10,466 nt of DNA, taken from positions 1 to 10,466 of the forward strand of contig JAJUJN010000043.1 of the NCBI GenBank assembly GCA_029265335.1. The letters are read 5' to 3'. Below are positions 1 to 7,150 of the stretch, one piece after another (positions within the stretch are counted from its first letter, which is position 1; every line of letters begins with the position of its first letter). A program made the position numbers and the translations under genes. Under the pieces are notes generated by a model. That model did no database searches. It worked only from the letters and a program-made list of their open reading frames with translations, and had not been told where the DNA came from. This DNA comes from Alcaligenaceae bacterium (GTDB lineage: Bacteria > Pseudomonadota > Gammaproteobacteria > Burkholderiales > Burkholderiaceae_B).

Positions 1-430
1 CACCGAGCAGTGTGGAGCCCGACGCAGCGCAGACCGCCGCCGACACATTGCCACGAGCAATACTGGTGAGCGCGATCGACGACTGAACCGTAGACGGCAG
101 AAAGCAGAGAAACAGCACGCCCAGATACAGCTGGCTGGTGATCAGCGGTTCAATGAGTGGCCTGAAGGCCAGGCCGAGAATGGGAAACAGCACAAACGTG
201 CAAGCGAAAACGGCCAGATGCAGCCGCCAGTGCGTAAAGCCCGCCACAATGGCGGAGCGCGAGAGCTTTGCGCCATGCAGAAAGAACAGCAAGGCAATGG
301 CGAATATCGTGAGCCAGCGCAAGGCCTCGGCCACCCCACCGGCAGCCGGCAGCCAAGTGGCCAGCACCACTGTGGCGATGATCAACAGGGTGTAATTATC
401 AGGAAGGTAAAGGGGGCGCGAACGAGACAC
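1..430 (-). CDS. Bile acid:sodium symporter-like transporter (SBF-like, YfeH type), N-terminal part
   Basis: This is an integral membrane secondary transporter of the SBF-like branch of the bile acid/sodium symporter superfamily. Only the first 143 or so codons are in the window and the gene runs off the left edge. The translation starts MSRSRPLYLPDNYTLL and shows several hydrophobic helices. It includes FAIALLFFLHGAKLS near residues 43-57 and the family hallmark FLPSTVQSSIALTSIARGN near residues 107-125, followed by a small-residue stretch (ASGSTLLG). I chose the GTG start at 430-428 because the reading frame begins there in the position typical of the family, and the only ATG nearby is out of frame. 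No strong ribosome site is visible. The gene is divergent from the RidA gene and next to a ring-cleavage block, so uptake of an organic anion is plausible. The substrate is unknown; family members include arsenite, bile acid and pantoate carriers. Confidence 0.83.
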   Translation of the reverse strand, partial: MSRSRPLYLPDNYTLLIIATVVLATWLPAAGGVAEALRWLTIFAIALLFFLHGAKLSRSAIVAGFTHWRLHLAVFACTFVLFPILGLAFRPLIEPLITSQLYLGVLFLCFLPSTVQSSIALTSIARGNVSAAVCAASGSTLLG

Positions 431-514
431 AGCAGCAGGGATTCCAGAACCAGCAATCGAAGGTGGCCATTCTAGAACCGCTCATCGGTAACGTGAAATG
501 GATTAAATCGATCG

Positions 515-540
515 TTCAATGCATTCAATGCATCAATTGA
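515..540. repeat. Tandem and inverted repeats in the divergent promoter region (possible operator)
   Basis: The 9-mer TTCAATGCA occurs twice head to tail (515-523 and 524-532) and is followed directly by the palindrome TCAATTGA (533-540). The second copy also creates the 13-base inverted repeat TGCATT-C-AATGCA (520-532). The cluster is AT-rich in a GC-rich window and lies between the divergent transporter and RidA genes. That is where an operator for both would be expected. The regulator is not identified, and the repeats do not resemble the palindrome before the monooxygenase gene. Confidence 0.5.
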
Positions 541-582
541 GATGGGCCAAGGTTTGGGGAAGCTGCGGCGGCCTGCTAGCAT

Positions 583-622
583 GCGGGCGAACGATTCCCC
601 TGGCGAGCCGTTCGATTCCCGC
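583..622 (+). promoter_or_regulatory. Possible hairpin in the RidA leader
   Basis: GCGGGCGAACG (583-593) can pair with CGTTCG (609-614) plus CCCGC (618-622). This gives an 11-bp stem with a 3-base bulge (ATT, 615-617) and a 15-base loop. It ends about nine bases before the RidA ribosome site (GAAGAGG, 631-637). No T tract follows, so it is not a classical terminator. It may be an mRNA leader structure or a protein-binding site, or it may have no function. Confidence 0.4.
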
Positions 623-644
623 CACCCTTTGAAGAGGTATTGCC

Positions 645-998
645 ATGAGCGCACCCACCAATGTTCCCTTGTCAAAATTTCGTGAAGCCGGCGAGCTGGT
701 CTTTCTCTCGGGCGACCTGCCCTTTGGTGACGATGGCAGCATTCCCGAGGGAATTCAGGCCCAGACCGAACTTACCCTCGATCGCATCGAGGCCACCTTG
801 GCCAGCCAGAATCTGAGCCTCGACGACGTGGTGTCGGTCAACGCGTATCTGGTGCGCAAAGAAGACTTTGGCCCGTTCAACGAGGTATACGCCAAACGCT
901 TCAATCAGCCCTACCCCGCTCGTACCACGATCCGCTCCGATCTCATGGCCGACGGCGCGCTGCTCGAGATCACCGTCGTCGCACGGCGCCGAAGCTGA
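645..998 (+). CDS. RidA family protein (YjgF/YER057c/UK114), reactive imine/enamine hydrolase type
   Basis: This 117-residue single-domain protein has the normal length of the family. RidA enzymes are soluble trimers that hydrolyse reactive enamine/imine intermediates, and some relatives act in ring-fission pathways. Seen here are LVFLSGDLPF (residues 18-27), the helix QAQTELTLDRIEATLAS (38-54), VVSVNAYLV (62-70) and the active-site strand YPARTTI (90-96). R93 corresponds to the catalytic Arg105 of E. coli RidA and E108 to its Glu120, so the active site looks intact. The position of E. coli Cys107 is Thr95. The ATG is preceded by GAAGAGG at 631-637 with good spacing. The gene is 44 bp upstream of the MarR gene and heads the catabolic run. 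That suggests a role with ring-derived imines, enamines or enols, but this is inference. It could equally be a housekeeping RidA. Confidence 0.93.
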   Translation: MSAPTNVPLSKFREAGELVFLSGDLPFGDDGSIPEGIQAQTELTLDRIEATLASQNLSLDDVVSVNAYLVRKEDFGPFNEVYAKRFNQPYPARTTIRSDLMADGALLEITVVARRRS

Positions 999-1042
999 TC
1001 CCAGCGAACCACACGAGTTAACACGGCATTACACTGGCGGGC

Positions 1043-1528
1043 ATGAACAAGCCCGCCTCCGACACCTGGCGCCATCACAACCTGGGCCGCCTACTGCATG
1101 GGGCCCTGCGCCATTTCGAACAGCGTGTGCTCGACCACATGCTGGCCGCCGGCCACGGCGAATTTTCCGCCAGCCATGTTCAGGCCACCCGTCATCTCGA
1201 TCGCGAAGGTACACGCCTCACCGAGCTGGCAAAGCGTGCCGCCATGACCAAACAATCGATGAGCGAGTTGGTGGCGCAACTGGAACGCAAAGGGCTGGTG
1301 GCTCGCGAGCCCGATCCTCACGACAGTCGTGCGCGCCTCATCCGTTTCACTGCCGCCGGCGAAGCCTGGCTCGACGCCTTTGGCAATGCCGTGGCCGCCG
1401 CCGAGGCAGAAATTGCGGCGCAGGTAGGCAAAGACACCCTGATTCGCCTCAAAGCCGACCTCGAGCGCTGCACCCCTACACCCCAAGCCAAACTGCTCGC
1501 CGAGCCCATTCGGGCAAAAAGTTCTTGA
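1043..1528 (+). CDS. MarR family transcriptional regulator
   Basis: This is a 161-residue winged helix-turn-helix regulator, acting as a cytoplasmic dimer that usually represses until a phenolic ligand binds. The DNA-binding core spans about residues 43-105. It includes the helix-turn-helix (LTELAKRAAMTKQSMSELVA, 59-78), the connecting LERKGLVAREPDPHD (80-94) and the wing (SRARLIRFTAAG, 95-106), followed by a C-terminal dimerisation helix rich in Ala and Glu. The N-terminal extension (HHNLGRLLHGALRHFEQRVL) is the first dimer helix. The ribosome site is weak (GGCGGG before the ATG). Its stop codon is 31 bp from the monooxygenase start, and a palindrome fills that gap, so the monooxygenase gene is the likely target. 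I see no copy of that palindrome before its own gene, so autoregulation is not indicated. Confidence 0.92.
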   Translation: MNKPASDTWRHHNLGRLLHGALRHFEQRVLDHMLAAGHGEFSASHVQATRHLDREGTRLTELAKRAAMTKQSMSELVAQLERKGLVAREPDPHDSRARLIRFTAAGEAWLDAFGNAVAAAEAEIAAQVGKDTLIRLKADLERCTPTPQAKLLAEPIRAKSS

Positions 1529-1532
1529 CTTT

Positions 1533-1553
1533 ATAGTCAGGTAGCCTGACCAT
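1533..1553. promoter_or_regulatory. Predicted MarR operator before the monooxygenase gene
   Basis: The perfect inverted repeat GTCAGG-TAG-CCTGAC (1536-1550) extends to 9-base arms ATAGTCAGG and CCTGACCAT with one mismatch per arm pair. The arm length and 3-base centre suit a MarR dimer. It overlaps likely promoter elements: a TTGACT box at 1525-1530 and a TATAGT box at 1532-1537. A bound dimer would therefore block RNA polymerase. A second, shorter inverted repeat (TGACT-TTAT-AGTCA, 1526-1539) overlaps it. The site lies between the MarR stop codon and the monooxygenase ATG. Confidence 0.7.
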
Positions 1554-1559
1554 TCCACT

Positions 1560-3263
1560 ATGGATACCGCGACTCTCGAAACGTCTTCGTTGCCACCCAC
1601 CCGTACGACCGTCCTGGTGGTGGGCGGTGGCCCCTGCGGCTTGATGCTCGCTAATGAGCTGGGCAGGCGCGAGGTGCCATTGCTCCTGGTGAACGACAAA
1701 CCCCACACCGCCATGAACCCCCAGGCCAACGCCACTCAGGCGCGCACCATGGAGCATTATCGGCGCCTGGGATTTGCGGAGGCCATCCGCAGCATGGGGC
1801 TGCCGGCCGACTTTCCCACCGACATCGCCTACTTCACCCGCTACGCTGGTCATGAGCTGGCCCGATTCTCTCTGCCCTCGGCCGCCAAAGCGCGCACCAC
1901 GATTCGCCAGCTCTCGGGCTCCTGGAGTGCGGCGGAACTGCCACACCGCGTGTCGCAGAAGTTTGTGGAAGTGGTGTTGCACCGCGAGGCGCTCAAACAC
2001 CCAAGCAACGCCCTGTTTTATGGTTGGCGCCTGCTGTCGTTCACTCAGCACAATACGGGGGTCAGCGCCGAACTCGAGCGGCTTACCGATGGTGTGCGCC
2101 ACACGGTGGAGGCAGACTTTCTGGTGGGGGCCGATGGCCCGCGCAGCACGGTAAGGCGCGAACTGGGCATCCGCTACGAAGGCGAAACCGGCGTAGTGCG
2201 CGATTTCATGGGCGGTCGCATGTTTGCGGTGTATGTGCGTTGCCCGTCGTTCTACCAAAAGGTACCGCATCCGCCCGCCTGGATGAACGTCACCTTCAAC
2301 GCGGAACGACGCGCCTTCATGGCCACGGTAGATGGTCACGGCGAGTTCGCTTTTCATACGCAGCTTCACCCGCACGAGTCGGAAGAAGACATCACCGACG
2401 ACGACGCCAAGGCCATGTTCTGCGCCGCCGTCGGCACAGCGCTGGACGACGTGGAGATTCTCTCGACGGGGTTCTGGACGGCAGGTCACAGCCTGGTGGC
2501 CGAACGCCTACAAGAGGGCCGCGTTTTTATTGGCGGCGACGCCGCGCATCTGTTCACGCCCGCCGGCGGGCTGGGCGACAACACCGCGGTGGAAGATGCG
2601 GTAAACCTGGCCTGGAAGCTGGCCGCAGTCACTTCAGGCCAAGCACCGTTTTCACTGCTGGCCAGCTACGACCTTGAGCGTCGTCCGGCGGCGGTACGCA
2701 ACACCGGCTACGCCAAAACCTTTGCCGACTCCCTGGGAAATTATCGAGCACCCGCACATATTGAAGACGACACGCCGCAAGGCGAAGCCGCGCGCGCCGA
2801 GGCCGGCGAATATTTTGATCGCCACGGCCGGCTCGAATTCAATATTCCCGGCGTTACCTTTGGCACCCGCTACGATGGCTCGCCCATCGTCGTGGACGAC
2901 GGCACCCAGGCTCCGCCAGACGTGCCCAATGAGTACCAGCCCACCGCCAAACCTGGTGGGCGACCACCTCACGCCTGGCTCACACAAGAGCAATCGCTCT
3001 ACGATGTCTTTGGCCGCGACTGGACGCTGCTCGCACTTAATGCCAAGCCTAGTTCGATACAGCCGATTGTGGAAGCCGCCGAAGCACGTGGCGTGAACCT
3101 AACGCTGGTACATCCCGAAGCCGCCAACGAATTGCTCACCCTCTACGAGGCTGAGCTCACTCTCATACGCCCAGACCAAATGGTGGCCTGGCGTGGCCAG
3201 GCCGCGCCCGATGCCGAAGCCCTCTGGAATCATGTCCTGGGTGGCCCTTCCAGCCCCATGTGA
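1560..3263 (+). CDS. FAD-dependent aromatic monooxygenase (phenol hydroxylase/TfdB type)
   Basis: This 567-residue class A flavoprotein hydroxylase uses NAD(P)H and O2 to add a hydroxyl group ortho or para to a phenolic OH. The N-terminal FAD dinucleotide fold shows VLVVGGGPCGL (18-28). The DG motif LVGADGPRSTVRR is at 188-200 and binds FAD and NAD(P)H. The GD motif RVFIGGDAAH is at 321-330, followed by FTPAGGLGDNTAVEDAVNLA (332-351). A C-terminal thioredoxin-like domain (about 478-560) ends in LIRPDQMVAWRG (535-546), typical of the phenol hydroxylase/TfdB/resorcinol hydroxylase branch. No good ribosome site precedes the ATG, so a short or nearly leaderless mRNA is possible. The adjacent hydroxyquinol dioxygenase suggests that the product is hydroxyquinol, made from resorcinol or hydroquinone. 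Substrate assignment is inference; a chlorophenol or hydroxybenzoate-derived substrate is an alternative. Confidence 0.93.
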   Translation: MDTATLETSSLPPTRTTVLVVGGGPCGLMLANELGRREVPLLLVNDKPHTAMNPQANATQARTMEHYRRLGFAEAIRSMGLPADFPTDIAYFTRYAGHELARFSLPSAAKARTTIRQLSGSWSAAELPHRVSQKFVEVVLHREALKHPSNALFYGWRLLSFTQHNTGVSAELERLTDGVRHTVEADFLVGADGPRSTVRRELGIRYEGETGVVRDFMGGRMFAVYVRCPSFYQKVPHPPAWMNVTFNAERRAFMATVDGHGEFAFHTQLHPHESEEDITDDDAKAMFCAAVGTALDDVEILSTGFWTAGHSLVAERLQEGRVFIGGDAAHLFTPAGGLGDNTAVEDAVNLAWKLAAVTSGQAPFSLLASYDLERRPAAVRNTGYAKTFADSLGNYRAPAHIEDDTPQGEAARAEAGEYFDRHGRLEFNIPGVTFGTRYDGSPIVVDDGTQAPPDVPNEYQPTAKPGGRPPHAWLTQEQSLYDVFGRDWTLLALNAKPSSIQPIVEAAEARGVNLTLVHPEAANELLTLYEAELTLIRPDQMVAWRGQAAPDAEALWNHVLGGPSSPM

Positions 3264-3331
3264 TCATCGCAGCGCACCCGATCATTCTGTGATGCCATTA
3301 CCACCCCACTTTGTTTGCGGAGCCGACTGAG

Positions 3332-4162
3332 ATGCGCAACCTCGACCAAAACACTATTACCGACGCCGTGCTGGCCCGTTTTGCCGACACGCCCGATCCA
3401 CGTCTCAAAACCATCATCACCAGCCTGGTGCGACACTTGCACGACTTTGCTCGTGAGGTGGAGCTCACCGAGGCCGAATGGGAGAAAGGCATCGACTTTC
3501 TTACCCGCGTGGGGCACATCACCGACGACAAGCGTCACGAGTTCATTCTGCTGTCCGACGTACTCGGCCTGTCGATGCTCACCGTAGCCATGAATCAGGA
3601 CAAGCCGCGAGGCTGTACCGAGGCCACCGTGTTTGGCCCCTTCCACGTGGAGGGCGCACCCCATTACGAGTTGGGCGACGATATCGCCAACGGCGCCGCT
3701 GGCACTCCCTGTGTGGTGCGCGGCACGGTTCGCGGGCTCGATGGCGAACCCGTGGCCAACGCTCGTATGGACGTCTGGCAATCGGATCACGATGGCCTCT
3801 ACGATGTGCAGCACCCCGATCTCGACCATGCCCAAGCCCGCGGCATTCTACATACCGACGACCAGGGCCGCTTTCATTTCCGCAGTGTTGTGGCCGTGCC
3901 CTATCAGATTCCTCACGATGGCCCGGTAGGCCAACTGCTCGACGCCACCAATCGCCATCCCTGGCGCCCCGCACACTTGCATTTCAAGATCGACGCTCCC
4001 GGCTACGAATCCTTGATCACTCATGTGTTCCGTAATGGTGACCCCTGGTTGGATTCCGACGCCGTGTTTGGCGTGCGTGAATCGCTCGTGGCCGATTGGG
4101 TAGAACAGGACGACGGCACCTATCTGCTCGAATTCGACTTTGTACTCAACCGCAAAGATTGA
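3332..4162 (+). CDS. Hydroxyquinol 1,2-dioxygenase-type intradiol ring-cleavage dioxygenase
   Basis: This 276-residue enzyme contains non-haem Fe(III) and cleaves a catechol-type ring between the two hydroxyls. With hydroxyquinol it would yield maleylacetate. The N-terminal helical dimerisation domain (RLKTIITSLVRHLHDFARE, 24-42, then LTEAEWEKGIDFLTRVG, 45-61) is the form I associate with hydroxyquinol dioxygenases. The catalytic beta-sandwich carries all four iron ligands: Y157 (DGLYDVQ), Y191 (AVPYQIP), and H215 and H217 (RPAHLHF). ATG at 3332 is preferred because GCGGAG (3317-3322) precedes it with 9-base spacing; an in-frame TTG at 3311 would add seven residues. It follows the monooxygenase by 68 bp and is probably co-transcribed. 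The main alternative is a catechol or chlorocatechol 1,2-dioxygenase. No maleylacetate reductase follows in the window. Confidence 0.92.
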   Translation: MRNLDQNTITDAVLARFADTPDPRLKTIITSLVRHLHDFAREVELTEAEWEKGIDFLTRVGHITDDKRHEFILLSDVLGLSMLTVAMNQDKPRGCTEATVFGPFHVEGAPHYELGDDIANGAAGTPCVVRGTVRGLDGEPVANARMDVWQSDHDGLYDVQHPDLDHAQARGILHTDDQGRFHFRSVVAVPYQIPHDGPVGQLLDATNRHPWRPAHLHFKIDAPGYESLITHVFRNGDPWLDSDAVFGVRESLVADWVEQDDGTYLLEFDFVLNRKD

Positions 4163-4281
4163 TGGCGACTGCTTCGTAGGTGTGCGCTGATAGGCAGGTT
4201 TACTGCACTTCATTAGCATGAGGCTATCTGGCTACGCGGCAACGCTCGCTCGCCAGTATTCGAGCAGTCAACCTATCGAGC

Positions 4282-4291
4282 AGGAGTAAGG
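4282..4291 (+). promoter_or_regulatory. Ribosome binding site of the SRPBCC gene
   Basis: AGGAG (4282-4286) runs into TAAGG and lies just before the ATG at 4293. It fixes the start and is the strongest ribosome site on the plus strand in this window. The 130 bp between the dioxygenase and this gene show no convincing terminator or promoter to me. Confidence 0.7.
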
Positions 4292-4292
4292 T

Positions 4293-4907
4293 ATGAAGTC
4301 GTGCTCTCCTATCAGTCATCTAGTGGTTGGTATTGGTGCCGGTATCGGCGCCGCTCTCACCTTCGAGTGTGTCAAACGACATTACCGTCAACTGGAACAT
4401 ATTGCCGAGAACCCCGAAGCGGGAGAAATCACCTTGCGTGGTTCCGAAGTCATCAACCGGCCAACCACCGATGTGTACGCATTTTGGCGCCAGTTCGAGA
4501 ACCTGTCGGATGTCATGCCTGCGCTGCAGCGCGTCGAAGAATACGACGATGGTCTCACCTATTGGAAGCTCTGGCTGCCCATGGGCCGGTCGATCGAATG
4601 GATCTCCGAAGTGGTAGACGACGTCGAGAACAAAAAGCTTTCGTGGCAATCGATCGACGGTTCAGACATCGACACCTGGGGCAGCGTGAACTTCTTCAGC
4701 ATCCAGAACGGCGCCGCTTGCCGAGTGGTGCTCAACTTGAAGTTCACACCGCGGCGAAGCAGCGCAGGTGCGCGAGCTGCCCGGGCTCTGTCCACCCTGG
4801 AAGAAACCATCTTGAATCAGTATCTGAAGAGCCTGAAGAGACACCTCGAAGGCGGTCCGGGTGGTGGCGCGATCGCCGAAGCGACAAGCGCCACCCCAGG
4901 GCTGTAA
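4293..4907 (+). CDS. Membrane-anchored SRPBCC-fold protein (polyketide cyclase/dehydrase-like, COG5637 type)
   Basis: This 204-residue protein of unknown function has one N-terminal membrane segment, LVVGIGAGIGAALTF (10-24). A Bet v 1/START-like SRPBCC domain follows from about 47 to 186. The start of that domain is typical: EVINRPTTDVYAFWRQFENL (52-71), then the LPMGRSIEWISEVVDD strand pair (95-110), LSWQSIDGSDIDTWGSVNF (116-134) and the long C-terminal helix LEETILNQYLKSLKRHLEGG (169-188). The last 16 residues are Gly/Ala rich and probably disordered. SRPBCC domains form a deep hydrophobic ligand cavity, and no catalytic residues can be assigned. It is 130 bp downstream of the dioxygenase on the same strand with its own strong ribosome site, so membership of the catabolic operon is uncertain. 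Similar proteins are often found with stress or membrane-lipid genes. Confidence 0.87.
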   Translation: MKSCSPISHLVVGIGAGIGAALTFECVKRHYRQLEHIAENPEAGEITLRGSEVINRPTTDVYAFWRQFENLSDVMPALQRVEEYDDGLTYWKLWLPMGRSIEWISEVVDDVENKKLSWQSIDGSDIDTWGSVNFFSIQNGAACRVVLNLKFTPRRSSAGARAARALSTLEETILNQYLKSLKRHLEGGPGGGAIAEATSATPGL

Positions 4908-4925
4908 CAGGCCACGAGCCTGAAC

Positions 4926-4959
4926 CCTGCATGCAGGAAGCCGGGCCCCACCCGGCTTC
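4926..4959. terminator. Bidirectional hairpin between convergent genes
   Basis: A perfect 9-bp stem GAAGCCGGG (4937-4945) / CCCGGCTTC (4951-4959) with the 5-base loop CCCCA lies between the SRPBCC stop (4907) and the lipoprotein stop (4971). The 12-base palindrome CCTGCATGCAGG (4926-4937) abuts it on the left. There is no clear T tract on either strand, so termination may be only partly intrinsic. The position between two convergent stops supports a shared terminator. Confidence 0.62.
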
Positions 4960-4970
4960 TGCTGCTCGGC

Positions 4971-7049
4971 TCAATCGAAACCGCGTGGTGGGCCTATCAC
5001 GGGTGTTTGCAACGGGCCGGCGGCGCCAATCACGATCACCACGGCGTTCGCCCCTGGGTTTTGAGCGGGATTGGCATTCAGACGCCAGTTGTTCATCAGC
5101 CAGAGATTGCCGGAGGGATCGATCTGCCCTGCCGTTAGCCGTGCCAGGGAATCGCTCTGGTAGCCGGTATCAGGCGAAATGGGGTCGCCCAGGCTCAGAC
5201 CCGGCGGGCAATGTTCTGCCTGGATACCACAAAATCTCGTAATGCTCGTGGGTGTGGTAGGCAAAGTGGGGCCGGGAGGAATCGAACCAAAATTGAATGC
5301 CCATACCGTGTCGTCACCATCCACGGAGATGCCCCAAGGGAGCACCACCCCGCCACCCGTGAAAGGGGATCCGGCTACCGGCTCTCGAGTTTCTGCCGAC
5401 ACCATGGCAATGGAGGCATTCTGGGCTGGCCCCAAGTTCGGATTGCCGGGGCAAGGCACGTCGAGCCAATCGGAATTGGCCACCCAAACATTGCCGGCAC
5501 TATCCACGGCGTTACCAATGGGATGCGCGAACACTCGGCGGCCGGCATCGGCGTTGGTAATGGTATCGATGACTTCGCCTTGGGGCGAGATCACGGTCAG
5601 GCTGTCGGTGTTGTTGTTCACAATCCACAGCTTGCCTTCATGATCGATCACCGCACCGAAGGGCTTCATTCGGGGCCCACGCGGTCGCTCCTCGGGCAGC
5701 GGCAAAGCAATATTCCGCGCCAAATTGGGATTGCCCTCGGGGTAAACGGTGACTGTGTCGTTGCCGCAATTGGCCAACCAGATATTCCCTGCCTGATCCG
5801 ACACCGTGCCTTGGGGCCAGCTGATGTTGCCGGCCGTATAGCCCGTGTGCGCCGGAGATACCGGCGTGCCATCCGGGCGGAAATGGGACAGGCTGTTGTG
5901 CGGCGCCGCCAGTGGCGTATCGGCGCAAGGCGGATCTTCAAAACCGAAGTTGCTCACCCAGATATCGCCGGCAGGGTCGAAGGTGATGCCGTAGCCGGCG
6001 CCGTTGAGCCCGCCGCCGAAGAAAGGAGTGCCTTCGGCCACTGCGCCCCAGGGAGTCAGCTTGTTCAATCGTCTGCCACCGCAGGTGTAAGCCCCTTCCG
6101 CCTGCGGCTGATAGTTGCCATTCACCCACATGTAGCCTTTTTCATCAAAAATGGCGTTACCGGGGCCGTTCATCAGATTGCTCGGCGCCTGCTCGCTATA
6201 GAAGCCGCCGGTAATCTTCAGGAATAGCAACCAATTGTTGGGCGGCGAGTTGAGTGCAGGTTGATTCACCACCGTGCCGCTCGCCAGCGCATAAACGCGG
6301 TCTTGACTCGGCTCTGGGAAGGCTGGCGCGTGAGTGAGATTCGATAGCGCCTGCAGCATGTTGCCAGCATGAGGCTGACCGGCGCGCGTGGTGACTTCGT
6401 GCAGCTCCAGGCACACCGCGGCATCGGCCACGCAGGCGGCTACCGCGTTGGCCAGCGTATTGAAGGTAGCCAGGGTAGATGTTTCAGAAGCATTGGGTGA
6501 TGAGGCCAGCACCACCCCGGTAGCGCCCGTTTGCGGATTGGCCAGGTTGCCGGCCATGCGAGCGGCGTTGATCATGCCATAACGATTGCCCACCACTCGA
6601 TCGCCGGCCACGAACTGGGCAAACGCCACACCAGTGGCCACAGTGGTACGTTCATTGACCGTCACGCGGGCGTCCTCGCCCACAAGATCCGGGTCGAGCA
6701 CACCGGCCAGCTGCGCCGGACCTCGTTCGGCGAGCAGAAAGATCACGGTATCCGAGGGATCGGCGTCGGGCGGAAGGCCGTAAGGAAGCTCAAAACGACC
6801 GGATTTGTCGCTGAGAGTTTCGCCTATTTCCTGCCAGTGCGGTTGCGTGTCCGCACTGCTGGCAAACGCTTTGACGCGCCATTCTGCCAGCGGCGCCTGC
6901 GCGCCGAGCACTCGGCCTTCAAGGGTGGCGGTGGGCGCCGGGGGGCCTGAATGATCACTGTTGCAGGCGCCCAGCAAAGCGAGTAACGGTACGCCCAGCC
7001 AGAACCAACCAGGCGGCGCCGCTTGGCGGTGGATTGCGGCTTTGGTCAT
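4971..7049 (-). CDS. Lipoprotein with seven-repeat NHL-like beta-propeller
   Basis: This 692-residue exported protein is of unknown function. The signal peptide ends in the lipobox LLGAC (25-29). Acylated C29 is followed by N30, so outer-membrane sorting is expected. Residues 41-125 resemble a carboxypeptidase-regulatory-like beta domain (LEGRVLGAQAPL; DKSGRFELPYGLP). Residues 126-260 include VNERTTVATGVAFAQF and ATFNTLANAVAACV, a module I recall from secreted NHL-type proteins. From about 290 there are seven repeats of the form G-x-x-x-D-x-x-G-x-[ILV]-W-x-x-N, centred on W308, W364, W424, W475, W522, W583 and W650, spaced 47-67 residues apart. That count fits a complete seven-bladed propeller. 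Cysteine pairs C206/C213 and C607/C614 may form disulfides. GGAG precedes the ATG at suitable spacing. A lyase or a carbohydrate- or protein-binding role is possible, but no catalytic residues are recognisable. Confidence 0.88.
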   Translation of the reverse strand: MTKAAIHRQAAPPGWFWLGVPLLALLGACNSDHSGPPAPTATLEGRVLGAQAPLAEWRVKAFASSADTQPHWQEIGETLSDKSGRFELPYGLPPDADPSDTVIFLLAERGPAQLAGVLDPDLVGEDARVTVNERTTVATGVAFAQFVAGDRVVGNRYGMINAARMAGNLANPQTGATGVVLASSPNASETSTLATFNTLANAVAACVADAAVCLELHEVTTRAGQPHAGNMLQALSNLTHAPAFPEPSQDRVYALASGTVVNQPALNSPPNNWLLFLKITGGFYSEQAPSNLMNGPGNAIFDEKGYMWVNGNYQPQAEGAYTCGGRRLNKLTPWGAVAEGTPFFGGGLNGAGYGITFDPAGDIWVSNFGFEDPPCADTPLAAPHNSLSHFRPDGTPVSPAHTGYTAGNISWPQGTVSDQAGNIWLANCGNDTVTVYPEGNPNLARNIALPLPEERPRGPRMKPFGAVIDHEGKLWIVNNNTDSLTVISPQGEVIDTITNADAGRRVFAHPIGNAVDSAGNVWVANSDWLDVPCPGNPNLGPAQNASIAMVSAETREPVAGSPFTGGGVVLPWGISVDGDDTVWAFNFGSIPPGPTLPTTPTSITRFCGIQAEHCPPGLSLGDPISPDTGYQSDSLARLTAGQIDPSGNLWLMNNWRLNANPAQNPGANAVVIVIGAAGPLQTPVIGPPRGFD

Positions 7050-7150
7050 GCGGTAACTCCAGGGGTGAAAAACTCGGGAGTGTCCGGCAGACCTTATCGC
7101 CAGTGCGCCGAACGCATCATGTCTCGTTGAGATTCATGATAGAAGCGCGC

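Noticed and set aside
1091..2489. Long open frames antisense to the MarR and monooxygenase genes (minus strand, 1091-1735 and 1476-2489).
   Set aside because: They mirror strongly supported genes with clear motifs on the plus strand. Their translations are rich in His, Arg and Gly and show no domain. They are typical shadows in GC-rich DNA.
4167..4269. GACTGCT and AGCAGTC form a 7-base inverted repeat across the gap before the SRPBCC gene.
   Set aside because: The arms are about 90 bases apart with no supporting structure, and the match is short enough to be chance.
5211..6227. A 338-codon plus-strand open frame opposite the propeller lipoprotein.
   Set aside because: The minus-strand reading has a lipobox, a signal peptide and seven ordered repeats. 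The plus-strand reading has no recognisable domain.
7085..7100. TGGCGATAAGGTCTGC on the minus strand upstream of the lipoprotein gene as a second sigma-54 candidate.
   Set aside because: The GG to GC spacing is one base too long, and the -24 box matches TGGCAC poorly.
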